Source: an uncultured Oscillospiraceae bacterium
Lineage (GTDB): Bacteria; Bacillota; Clostridia; Oscillospirales; Oscillospiraceae
Reading direction: 5' to 3'
Length of the DNA: 24,563 bases
Assembly: GCA_910585155.1 (NCBI GenBank)
Contig: CAJUEC010000038.1
Span: 1 to 24,563 of the forward strand
Shown: one piece after another, positions 7,234 to 14,800 of the stretch
Position numbering within the stretch: the stretch's first letter is position 1
Layout: each line of letters starts with the position of its first letter
Notes under the pieces: model-generated
Told to the model about the DNA's origin: nothing
Seen by the model: only the letters and a program-made list of their open reading frames with translations
The model's database searches: none
Position numbers and translations under genes: made by a program

Positions 7234-7385
7234 CCTTCCAGCGCACGCACCGAAGCCGTCCACCTGGGGCCCCATCGTCAGATGGGGCGGCGCGTGAGCG
7301 CCGGAGGCTGACGGAATTCACTTCCGGCAGCCGCATATAAAATCCCACAGGGGCCCCTGCGAAACCTCGTTTCGTGGGGCGCGGC
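7234..7385. other. Non-coding insert between groES and the groES remnant
   Basis: No gene is supported here. The stretch has inverted GC-rich blocks: GGGGCCCC occurs near 7268 and again near 7351, with a CCCCATCG-TCA-GATGGGG hairpin and a GGCGCG-like hairpin between. The phrase ATAAAATCCCAC near 7337 is the inverse of GGGATTTTAT at 9245, so it may belong to a dispersed intergenic repeat of this genome. Confidence 0.4.
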
Positions 7386-7439
7386 GGCGAGGAGTACACG
7401 ATTGTCAGGCAGAACGACATCCTGGCCATCGTAGAGTAA
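7386..7439 (+). pseudogene. Remnant 3' end of a second groES gene
   Basis: Eighteen codons encode GEEYTIVRQNDILAIVE and a stop, identical in all 17 residues to the C-terminus of the intact groES (7180-7233). Eight of the codons differ only synonymously (for example CGT/AGG, ACC/ACG, GTG/GTA). The match stops abruptly at 7386, with no start codon or ribosome binding site that would express it as a protein of sensible size. The pattern of silent changes shows it once belonged to a functional groES that was under selection, now mostly deleted or replaced. Confidence 0.85.
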
Positions 7440-7514
7440 GAAACGTCCGCGCCGCGAACAGGCGAAGCGTGACAACAGCGTCAACACATCTCAAATATTT
7501 GGAGGTAATGCGAT

Positions 7515-9140
<1,626 letters not shown>

Positions 9141-9155
9141 TCGGAAAATAAGCTG

Positions 9156-9190
9156 AAAAAGCCCCGTAGTCATAGACTGCGGGGCTTTTT
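9156..9190 (+). terminator. Terminator of the groES-groEL operon
   Basis: GCCCCGTAGTC (9161-9171) and GACTGCGGGGC (9175-9185) form a stem with one G-U pair and an ATA loop. AAAAA before it and TTTTT after it make it a strong bidirectional terminator. Confidence 0.9.
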
Positions 9191-9268
9191 GTTTCATTTC
9201 GTTGTGTAAGGGCGCCCTCTCATCCGTCGCGGCTTCGCCCCGATGGGATTTTATGATTTTGCCAGTAG

Positions 9269-9389
9269 GGGCGCACATTGTGCGCCCGCATGTTGCGGAA
9301 CCAGCTCGGTCAAAACGGGCGCACATTGTGCGCCCGCGTGTTACGGAACCAGCTCGGTCAAAACGGGCGCACGATGTGTACAACGGCCC
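9269..9389. repeat. 48-bp tandem repeat built on a 19-bp palindrome
   Basis: The 48-bp unit begins with the palindrome GGGCGCACATTGTGCGCCC at 9269-9287 and again at 9317-9335, each followed by CGGAACCAGCTCGGTCAAAAC-like sequence. A third, decayed start (GGGCGCACGATGTG) is at 9365. Units 1 and 2 differ at only a couple of bases. It looks like a REP-type intergenic element. There are only two and a half units and no spacers, so it is not CRISPR. Confidence 0.8.
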
Positions 9390-9398
9390 ACAGACGAA

Positions 9399-9431
9399 GA
9401 AGCCCCCGCAGTCCATGACTGCGGGGGCTTC
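9399..9431 (-). terminator. 15-bp hairpin ending the YxeA-family gene
   Basis: GAAGCCCCCGCAGTC (9399-9413) and its exact inverse (9417-9431) flank a CAT loop four bases past the stop codon of the minus-strand gene. Its core (GCAGTC-AT-GACTGCGGGG) closely resembles the groEL terminator 230 bases away. The T-run is poor. Confidence 0.65.
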
Positions 9432-9434
9432 CTG

Positions 9435-9818
9435 TCAATTCTCCGGGGCGGCGTAGTGCTCCCGCACCGCAGGGGGAAGCTCGTCGTACTGCACCTCCGC
9501 CCAGGTCATCACGCCCCGGCCGGACCGCACCGTGAGGCGCAGGAAGGCGCTCTCCCGCAGCTCCCGTGACACGCCGAAGGTGATGTCTCGCTGCCCGCCG
9601 TTTTCATCGAAAGAGGGCAGGGTGTAGGAATACTCCATCCCGCCGTTTCCCGTCAGGTCGATCACGCCCTGCCCCCCTGCCCGGCTGAGCCTGCTGTTGT
9701 CGATCTGGGTGTAATAATAGGTATCGCCGAGGCTGGAAAAAAACATGGTGTAGCACAGAATAACGCCCGAAATGACAACCGCGGCGACCCCAAGCCCAAT
9801 CAGCCACTTTTTCTTCAT
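9435..9818 (-). CDS. YxeA family protein (DUF1093)
   Basis: A 127-aa small secreted or membrane-anchored protein. Residues 5-26 form a hydrophobic N-terminal segment after MKKKW, a signal peptide or anchor. The rest has the family pattern: YYYTQIDNSR, then YSYTLPSFDENGGQRDITF, then LRESAFLRLTV, ending with VMTWAEVQYDELPPAV. The family's function is unknown. The ATG at 9818 is chosen over one five codons earlier because GGAGGG lies nine bases before it; the earlier ATG overlaps that site. It is a single gene, divergent from the DUF3796-XRE pair, with a perfect dyad in its upstream region. Confidence 0.8.
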   Translation of the reverse strand: MKKKWLIGLGVAAVVISGVILCYTMFFSSLGDTYYYTQIDNSRLSRAGGQGVIDLTGNGGMEYSYTLPSFDENGGQRDITFGVSRELRESAFLRLTVRSGRGVMTWAEVQYDELPPAVREHYAAPEN

Positions 9819-9870
9819 ACATATGCCCTCCAAACAGTTGTGTTTTCGCCAATGGGACGGCCCATCTGAC

Positions 9871-9900
9871 GCTTTGGATTGTACCGCGCAAATCCAAAGC
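9871..9900. promoter_or_regulatory. Perfect 10-10-10 inverted repeat upstream of the YxeA-family gene
   Basis: GCTTTGGATT (9871-9880) and AATCCAAAGC (9891-9900) are exact inverses with a 10-base spacer. Read leftward, a possible -10 box TACAAT spans the spacer edge. No T-run follows on either side, so an operator is more likely than a terminator. Confidence 0.5.
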
Positions 9901-9973
9901 CTTCATAAAATCGAAGTTAAGATAGTCTAAGGATTCCCCCGCGGCAAAAAGTGATTTATTTGTAACTTCCCCC

Positions 9974-10002
9974 TTGACAGCTCCGGCAGGAAGTGATATA
10001 TT
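9974..10002 (+). promoter_or_regulatory. Strong promoter of the DUF3796-XRE pair
   Basis: TTGACA (9974-9979), 17 bases, TATATT (9997-10002): a perfect -35 and a near-perfect -10. It lies 65 bases before the ATG at 10067. Confidence 0.8.
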
Positions 10003-10005
10003 CAT

Positions 10006-10037
10006 CTTATCAAGAGAGAAATAAATCTCAAGATAAA
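10006..10037 (+). promoter_or_regulatory. Possible operator: imperfect dyad at the transcription start
   Basis: CTTATCAAGAGA (10006-10017) and TCTCAAGATAAA (10026-10037) form an imperfect inverted repeat over the expected transcription start, and CTTATC recurs at 10043. The XRE protein encoded in this operon is a natural candidate to bind it; that is inference. Confidence 0.4.
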
Positions 10038-10066
10038 TATGTCTTATCTATTGGGAGGAGCTCGTC

Positions 10067-10741
10067 ATGAAAAAGTCCAAAGCTACATTCACCATCATCC
10101 TGGGCGTAATAATCGTCCTGCTGCTGGCGGCATCCGGCTGGTATTCCATCCAGTTCAACGACTGGCGGCTAATAGTTCCCACCGATTTCTCCACGTATGC
10201 GTTTGTGCCCCAGGATCTGCCCATGATAATTTCCACGCTGCTTTTTGTGCTGTATGTGCTCTATCTGGCAGTGCTGATTCTAAGGGCCGCCTTCGCCGAA
10301 AAGCGCCGCCAGAAGACGGCCAACACCACCCGCAGGCTCAATCCCAAGCTGGGCCTGCTGGGCTTCACCGGCTTTCTGGGCTTTGGGGGCTTCTGGACCT
10401 ACAGCGCATATGAAGCGGTTTTCCCCTTTATCTTTTTCGCGTTTTTTGGGTTCTTCGGCTTTTTTTATGAGGGAAAAATGTCCAACACCCTCATGGACGA
10501 GCGGTATGTGGAGAACAGGACCCAAGCGGAGCTGACTGCCCACCGGGTGACTGTGGGGATTCTCCTCGCGGTGCTGCTGGTGGTGGGCCACGGCCGCGGG
10601 GCGCTGCTGGGCAGCCTGGATTACACCCTCATCGCCGTGCTGATTGCGCTCTCGCTGACGGTGGCGCTGGACCTCTTTCTCAGCGAATACCTGCTCTACC
10701 GCTATGACAGCGCGGACCAGCTGGACGGCGGGGAGGAGTGA
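10067..10741 (+). CDS. DUF3796-type membrane protein
   Basis: A 224-aa membrane protein with hydrophobic segments at about residues 7-25, 52-74, 120-134, 162-178 and 186-208. The centre carries the NPKLGLLGFTGFLGFGGF motif, a Gly/Phe/Leu run typical of DUF3796 proteins, with a Phe-rich helix behind it. Such proteins are regularly encoded beside a small XRE regulator, as here. ATG 10067 has GGGAGGAG upstream. The stop codon is followed within three bases by the regulator's ATG. The molecular function is unknown. Confidence 0.75.
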   Translation: MKKSKATFTIILGVIIVLLLAASGWYSIQFNDWRLIVPTDFSTYAFVPQDLPMIISTLLFVLYVLYLAVLILRAAFAEKRRQKTANTTRRLNPKLGLLGFTGFLGFGGFWTYSAYEAVFPFIFFAFFGFFGFFYEGKMSNTLMDERYVENRTQAELTAHRVTVGILLAVLLVVGHGRGALLGSLDYTLIAVLIALSLTVALDLFLSEYLLYRYDSADQLDGGEE

Positions 10742-10743
10742 CC

Positions 10744-10944
10744 ATGCCGGACTTTGAGTGCAGGCTGAAAAAATACCGCCAGCTCAAGGAGCTGACCCAG
10801 GAGCAGCTGGCCCTCCAGGTGGGGGTGCGGCGGGAGACCATCATGCGGCTGGAGAAGGCCCAGTACAACCCCTCCCTCAAGCTGGCGGTGGACATCTCCC
10901 GGGCGGTGGACGCCCCCATTGAGGAGATTTTCATTTTTCCATAA
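10744..10944 (+). CDS. Small XRE-family (YozG-like) transcriptional regulator
   Basis: A 66-aa protein that is essentially one helix-turn-helix domain. The recognisable stretch runs from LKKYRQLKELTQEQLALQVG through VRRETIMRLEKAQYNPSL, ending IEEIFIF, as in the YozG/YgzD group. ATG 10744 has GGGAGGAG about seven bases upstream; a GTG two codons earlier is in frame but worse placed. It is co-transcribed with the membrane protein before it and probably represses the shared promoter. Confidence 0.9.
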   Translation: MPDFECRLKKYRQLKELTQEQLALQVGVRRETIMRLEKAQYNPSLKLAVDISRAVDAPIEEIFIFP

Positions 10945-10953
10945 CCGAGAGAA

Positions 10954-11018
10954 AGCCCCCGGGCCGACGGCCCGGGGGCTGAAGCGTAAAAGGTGAGCCG
11001 GGGCTGGCGCCCCGGCTC
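10954..11018. terminator. Two adjacent GC-rich hairpins between convergent genes
   Basis: The first is a 12-bp perfect stem (10954-10965 with 10969-10980). The second is a 10-bp perfect stem (10995-11004 with 11009-11018). Reading leftward the first is followed by TTTCTCT and the second by CCTTTTAC; rightward neither has a U-run. They probably end the thioesterase operon and also block the XRE transcript. Confidence 0.65.
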
Positions 11019-11036
11019 AAAAGGATGGAGGATAGA

Positions 11037-11135
11037 ATGAAAAAGAAAACATCTCTTGCAAGGATTAGGATACTGGGAAGTCGTTACAAAAGTTCGCGTC
11101 AATTTGTTACAAAAGCATTAAGTTTCTCGATTTGA
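11037..11135 (+). CDS. Possible basic peptide, 32 aa
   Basis: A 32-residue reading frame starting MKKKTSLARIRI with eight Lys/Arg and no acidic residue. It is listed only because GGATGGAGGATAGA gives a good ribosome binding site six bases before the ATG, and because it sits alone between hairpins and the convergent thioesterase gene. GTTACAAAAG occurs twice inside it (11083 and 11106). No similarity is recognised, and it may be chance. Confidence 0.3.
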   Translation: MKKKTSLARIRILGSRYKSSRQFVTKALSFSI

Positions 11136-11141
11136 TTGGTT

Positions 11142-11894
11142 TCAGCTGACGATTTCCGACACATTTTCCAGTTTCAGGGTAAAATCAAACCGCTCGCCGC
11201 CGTCCTCCCCCTCGCCCCGGGCGAAAAGCTCGTCTCCCCGGACGGCGGTGTCCACCCAGATGCTCTCCCCCGCCCGGCACTCGCTGACGTAGCCGATCTG
11301 GAAGGAGCGCACAAACCTTTCCCGGCCCAGCCGCTCCAGGTGGAGGCTGTCGCAGGCAAAGTCGGCGTAGTGGGCGTTGTTCACGTGGCCATTGATGTCG
11401 GTGTGGGAGTAGCCCAGCTCCCGCCGGACCCGGCTGTCAAACACCTCCGGCAGGCCGGGACGGCGGAGCTTGACGGCCTTGCACAGCTCCCCGCCGTCGG
11501 TGCCCTGAAACTCCGTCAAGCCCTTCATGCGGTACAGCCTGCGCTTCGCCGCGTCCACCATCACCCACACTGAGGTGCCCTGGCCCACAGGCTTCCCCTC
11601 CCGGTACAAATCGAAATCCCGGTAGGAGGACGCGCCGGCGGCCCCCCGGTGCCAGGTTCTGACGGTGATAAGATCGTTCCAGCGCAGGGGGGCGTCCAGC
11701 TCCACCCAGTTCCGGGTGACCATCCACAGGCAGTTGTACTTTTTCAAAATCTCCGGCCCGGACACCCCCAGCTCCACCGCCGCCTGGGTGGCGGCCTCCT
11801 GCAGATAGCCCAGCACCGCCGACGGGCGGCACTGGTTGAACAAATCCACATCCCGGGAGTCCACCCGGAAATTCATCTCATAGACCGTACTCAA
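11142..11894 (-). CDS. Acyl-ACP thioesterase (FatA/FatB-like)
   Basis: A 250-aa double hot-dog hydrolase that releases fatty acids from acyl carrier protein. The N-terminal half has the family's V-D-x-x-D-VDLFNQ and WLV/NW pattern (WMVTRNWVELDAPLRW). The C-terminal half carries the catalytic motif NGHVNNAHYADF, with Asn168 and His170. The start is TTG at 11894, with AAGGA from the preceding gene's end eight bases upstream; the first ATG in frame (11876) lacks a ribosome binding site. It follows the zinc-ribbon gene with a three-base gap, so the two form an operon. Bacterial members can supply free fatty acids for lipid turnover. Confidence 0.9.
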   Translation of the reverse strand: MSTVYEMNFRVDSRDVDLFNQCRPSAVLGYLQEAATQAAVELGVSGPEILKKYNCLWMVTRNWVELDAPLRWNDLITVRTWHRGAAGASSYRDFDLYREGKPVGQGTSVWVMVDAAKRRLYRMKGLTEFQGTDGGELCKAVKLRRPGLPEVFDSRVRRELGYSHTDINGHVNNAHYADFACDSLHLERLGRERFVRSFQIGYVSECRAGESIWVDTAVRGDELFARGEGEDGGERFDFTLKLENVSEIVS

Positions 11895-11897
11895 ATT

Positions 11898-12512
11898 CTA
11901 TTCCTTCTTTCCTGGGATGGTCAGCGTGGCCTGGGCGCACAGCGCGGCCAGATCGTCCTGGGTGGCGGCGGGCAGGCGCAGGGCCGCGCCGCAGGCCCCG
12001 CACACCAGGTCCACCGAGGAGTAGCCCACCTTCACCCCGTAATCCGCCGCGCCGCAGGCGCACTTCACCCCGCCCCGGGCGGCGATGTCCTTCAGCTCGG
12101 CCAGCACCTCGCCCATCACCACCTGGTCCAGGAACGCGCCCCGGCTGTCCGTCTGGTCGTCCAGCCGCAGCTTGTCCACCGCCCCCTCCAGCTTCTCCAT
12201 GGCCCGGAACACCTGGCCCTCCTCGCCGATGCAGCAGCAGCTCAGCCCCGAGGCGGGGCAGCTCAGCGCCAGCAGCGGCTTGCGCAGCAGCCCGTCGTTG
12301 GCGCACACCGCCCGGTGGTCCCTGGCGCAGAACAGACAGGGCACGGAGATCTCGCAGCGGTCCCCCAGCTGGCGGAAGGACAGCTCCGACTTGCCGCAGG
12401 GGCAGGGCAGCACACTGTCCCCGGCGCACAGCTGGAAGGCGGTGCGCTGGGCAATCACCGTCTGGCCGCAGACGGGGCAGATGTATCCGATGGTTCGCGT
12501 CTCCTCTGGCAT
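11898..12512 (-). CDS. Zinc-ribbon protein of unknown function
   Basis: A 204-aa soluble protein rich in cysteine pairs: CPVC at 12-15, CPCG near 37, CLFC near 59, CCC near 91, CAC near 152 and CGAC near 171. The pattern suggests several zinc-binding knuckles, probably two or more zinc ribbons, around a helical middle (FRAMEKLEGAVDKL ... MGEVLAELKDIAA). No enzyme motif is seen. ATG 12512 has GGGAGGG upstream. It is the first gene of a two-gene operon with the thioesterase and divergent from spoVAD. I do not recognise a named family. Confidence 0.75.
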   Translation of the reverse strand: MPEETRTIGYICPVCGQTVIAQRTAFQLCAGDSVLPCPCGKSELSFRQLGDRCEISVPCLFCARDHRAVCANDGLLRKPLLALSCPASGLSCCCIGEEGQVFRAMEKLEGAVDKLRLDDQTDSRGAFLDQVVMGEVLAELKDIAARGGVKCACGAADYGVKVGYSSVDLVCGACGAALRLPAATQDDLAALCAQATLTIPGKKE

Positions 12513-12542
12513 AAGCCAACCCTCCCAAAATCATTGAAGGGT

Positions 12543-12571
12543 ATTATACCACCATTCTTCCCATTTTTCCA
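12543..12571 (-). promoter_or_regulatory. Promoter of the zinc-ribbon / thioesterase operon
   Basis: Reading leftward: TGGAAA (12566-12571), 17 bases, TATAAT (12543-12548). The -10 is perfect, the -35 matches four of six. Confidence 0.6.
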
Positions 12572-12607
12572 GAGACAAAGCCCACACAATTGTCAAATCT
12601 TTCTGGT

Positions 12608-12636
12608 GCATGGATTGGACCTTTCTGCGCAGACTA
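12608..12636 (+). promoter_or_regulatory. Candidate sigma-G promoter of spoVAD-spoVAE
   Basis: GCATG (12608-12612), 17 bases, CAGACTA (12630-12636). It fits the sigma-G -35 (GHATR) fully and six of seven bases of the -10 (CATWMTA). It would start transcription about 60 bases before spoVAD, which is a sigma-G gene in Bacillus. Confidence 0.4.
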
Positions 12637-12704
12637 ACGGCAGGAGGCGCAAAGCCGCAAGGGGGCCGAGCGCCGCAACAACGCTCTGAAAGGAAGTCCT
12701 TTCC

Positions 12705-13721
12705 ATGGAAAATCAAAAGCTGGGGCAGCAGACCTTCCAGCCCGGGTCGCCCCCCGTCATCATCGGCCACGGCTCCTCCGCCGGGCACAAGGAGTGCCAG
12801 GGGCCCCTGCGCCGGCACTTCGACCACACCTGTCAGGACGACCTCTTTGGGGCCGAGACCTGGGAGAAGGCGGAGTCCGCCATGCAGCAGCTGGCCCTGG
12901 ACGCAGCACTGAAGCGGGCGGGGCTGCGCACGTCGGACCTGGACCTGCTGCTGGCGGGGGACCTGCTCAACCAGTGCATCGGCTCGGGCTATTCCGCCCG
13001 GGCGGCCGCCCTCCCCTTCTTCGGGCTGTATGGGGCCTGCTCCACCATGGGGGAGAGCCTGGCCCTGGCCTCCCTGCTGCTCAGCGGGGGATATGGGACC
13101 TACGCCGCCGCGGTGACCTCCTCCCACTTCTGCTCGGCGGAGCGGCAGTACCGCACCCCGCTGGAGTACGGCTGCCAGCGCACCCCCACCGCCCAGTGGA
13201 CGGCCACCGCCTCCGGCGCGGTGATCGTCACCAGCTCGGTCCGGCCCGGGCCCCGGGTGGTCCGGGTCACCGTGGGCAAGGTGGTGGACAAGGGCATCAA
13301 GGACGCCAACAACATGGGGGCCGCGATGGCGCCCGCGGCGTATCTGACCTTGAAGGCCCACTTCGAGGACACCGGCCTGGAGCCCTCTTATTACGACCTC
13401 ATCGTCACCGGCGACCTGGGCCAGCTGGGCCACGAGATCGTCTCCGACTTTTTCGCCAAGGACGGGGTTTCCCTGTCCAACTACAACGACTGCGGCCTGC
13501 TCCTGTTTGACCGGGAGGAGCAGGACGTCCACGCCGGGGCGTCGGGGTGCGGGTGCTCGGCGTCGGTGCTGTGCGGCTACCTGCTGCCGGGACTGTTGGC
13601 GGGCCGGTGGAAGCGCATCCTGTTCTGCCCCACCGGGGCGCTCCACTCCCCCACCGCCACCATGCAGGGGGAGTCCATCCCCGGCATCTGCCACGCCATC
13701 GCGCTGGAAGGAGGAACCTGA
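12705..13721 (+). CDS. spoVAD: Stage V sporulation protein AD
   Basis: A 338-aa protein with a thiolase-like fold that binds dipicolinic acid and is part of the SpoVA channel moving Ca-DPA into the forespore and out at germination. It is recognised by FQPGSPPVIIGHGSSAG at the N-terminus, the LLLAGDLLNQCIGSGYSAR block, GACSTMGE around Cys112, and the segment GDLGQLGHEIVSDFF. Length is normal. ATG 12705 has AAAGGAAG about ten bases upstream. Its TGA overlaps the spoVAE ATG (TGATG), so the pair is coupled. spoVAC, which usually precedes it, is absent; the gene upstream is divergent. Confidence 0.96.
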   Translation: MENQKLGQQTFQPGSPPVIIGHGSSAGHKECQGPLRRHFDHTCQDDLFGAETWEKAESAMQQLALDAALKRAGLRTSDLDLLLAGDLLNQCIGSGYSARAAALPFFGLYGACSTMGESLALASLLLSGGYGTYAAAVTSSHFCSAERQYRTPLEYGCQRTPTAQWTATASGAVIVTSSVRPGPRVVRVTVGKVVDKGIKDANNMGAAMAPAAYLTLKAHFEDTGLEPSYYDLIVTGDLGQLGHEIVSDFFAKDGVSLSNYNDCGLLLFDREEQDVHAGASGCGCSASVLCGYLLPGLLAGRWKRILFCPTGALHSPTATMQGESIPGICHAIALEGGT

Positions 13722-14077
13722 TGGACTATCTGAAAGCCTTTCTCGTGGGCGGCCTGTTCTGCATCATCGGCCAGATCCTCATTGACAAGACCAAGCTCAC
13801 CCCCGCCCGTATCCTGGTGGCCTACGTGGTCGCCGGCGTGGTGCTCGGAGGGGTCGGCGCCTACCAGCCCCTGGTTGAGTGGGCCGGGGCAGGGGCCACG
13901 GTGCCCCTCACCGGCTTTGGCTACTCCCTGGCCAAGGGCGTGCAGGAGGCGGTGGCGGAAAAGGGCCTGCTGGGCGCCCTCACCGGCGGGGTCACCTCCA
14001 CCGCCGGCGGAATTGCCGCGGCCATCTTCCTGGGCGTTCTGGTGGCCTTCCTGTTCAAGCCCAGGCCCAAAAGCTGA
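13721..14077 (+). CDS. spoVAE: Stage V sporulation protein AE
   Basis: A 118-aa membrane protein of the SpoVAE(B) family, a channel component with SpoVAC and SpoVAD. It shows hydrophobic segments at about residues 4-22, 29-50 and 90-112, with the typical start YLKAFLVGGLFCIIGQILID and the central GAGATVPLTGFGYSLAKGV. ATG 13721 overlaps the spoVAD stop, with GGAGGA five bases upstream. The GC-rich reading frame continues upstream inside spoVAD, but that portion is a shadow. Confidence 0.95.
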   Translation: MDYLKAFLVGGLFCIIGQILIDKTKLTPARILVAYVVAGVVLGGVGAYQPLVEWAGAGATVPLTGFGYSLAKGVQEAVAEKGLLGALTGGVTSTAGGIAAAIFLGVLVAFLFKPRPKS

Positions 14078-14112
14078 TTCTCTCCGCCCATTCCAGACAC
14101 AAGACCTTAACA

Positions 14113-14156
14113 AACCGCTGATCTGGTCCGATGATACGGATTGGGTCAGCGGTTTT
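14113..14156 (+). terminator. Terminator of spoVAD-spoVAE
   Basis: AACCGCTGA (14113-14121) pairs with TCAGCGGTT (14146-14154), the stem continuing inward with G-U pairs to an ATGATA loop, followed by TTTT. Confidence 0.75.
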
Positions 14157-14287
14157 CGGCGCGCCTTTCCGCCGCATTTCCCCAAATCCACTGTCCCCAA
14201 TTGGTCCGATTTCAACATAACTATACAGAGTGGAGAAATATGGTCCTGAGGCGCGCCGCGCCCCCGGGGCCAGCGGGAGGTGAGGCG

Positions 14288-14773
14288 GTGAAAGGCGGAG
14301 AGCCGTGGAAAGCTGCGGTGGAAAAACTGTATAAAGAGATGTACTCCGCCCTTCACGCCTACGCCCTGCGGGTCCTGGAGGACGACGCCTTGGCCCAGGA
14401 GGCGGTGCAGGACGCCTTCTGCATCGCCTGCGCCAGGCGGGAGCAGTTCCTGTCCAGCCCCAATCCCCAGGGGTGGATCATGCTCACCCTGAAGCACGTC
14501 ATGCAGAATATGCTGCGCACCCAGACAAAATTAAAAAAGCTGTTGTCTCTGGAGGAGGGGACGGACCTGCCCACCGACTCGCCCGAGCTGGTGAGCGTGG
14601 ACCTTCTGTTCAACGACATATCGGGCAGCGAAGATTTTCAGCTGCTCAAGCGCATCGCCCTAGACCGCTGCACCATATTGGAGCTGGCGGAGGAGCTGGG
14701 CGTGTCCGTGGAGGCCTGCAAAAAGCGGGTGCAGCGGGCCAGAAAGCGCCTGCAAAAAAAGCTGAGGGCCTGA
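14288..14773 (+). CDS. RNA polymerase sigma factor, ECF type
   Basis: A 161-aa minimal sigma-70 family factor. Region 2 spans about residues 12-75 (YKEMYSALHAYALRVLEDDALAQEAVQDAF, then GWIMLTLKHVMQNMLR). Region 4 covers 112-158, with the helix-turn-helix TILELAEELGVSVEACKKRVQRARKRL. GTG 14288 is preferred for its GGGAGG seven bases upstream; an in-frame ATG at 14240 with a weaker GGAG is an alternative. Its target promoters are unknown. The next gene, 27 bases on, encodes the probable anti-sigma factor, and that gene is frameshifted. Confidence 0.9.
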   Translation: MKGGEPWKAAVEKLYKEMYSALHAYALRVLEDDALAQEAVQDAFCIACARREQFLSSPNPQGWIMLTLKHVMQNMLRTQTKLKKLLSLEEGTDLPTDSPELVSVDLLFNDISGSEDFQLLKRIALDRCTILELAEELGVSVEACKKRVQRARKRLQKKLRA

Positions 14774-14800
14774 AAATACCTATGAAAGGGGAGAATCTGT

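Noticed and set aside
9269..9389. Regular repeats that might be a CRISPR array
   Set aside because: The units abut with no unique spacers, there are only two and a half of them, and no cas gene is nearby.
11878..12534. Alternative 218-codon minus-strand frame over the zinc-ribbon gene
   Set aside because: It is out of frame with the Cys-pair protein, which has a ribosome binding site, and is Arg/Gly/Pro-rich shadow sequence.
12553..12559. CATTCTT as a sigma-G -10 for spoVAD
   Set aside because: No GHATR-like -35 lies 17 or 18 bases upstream; the 12608-12636 site fits better.
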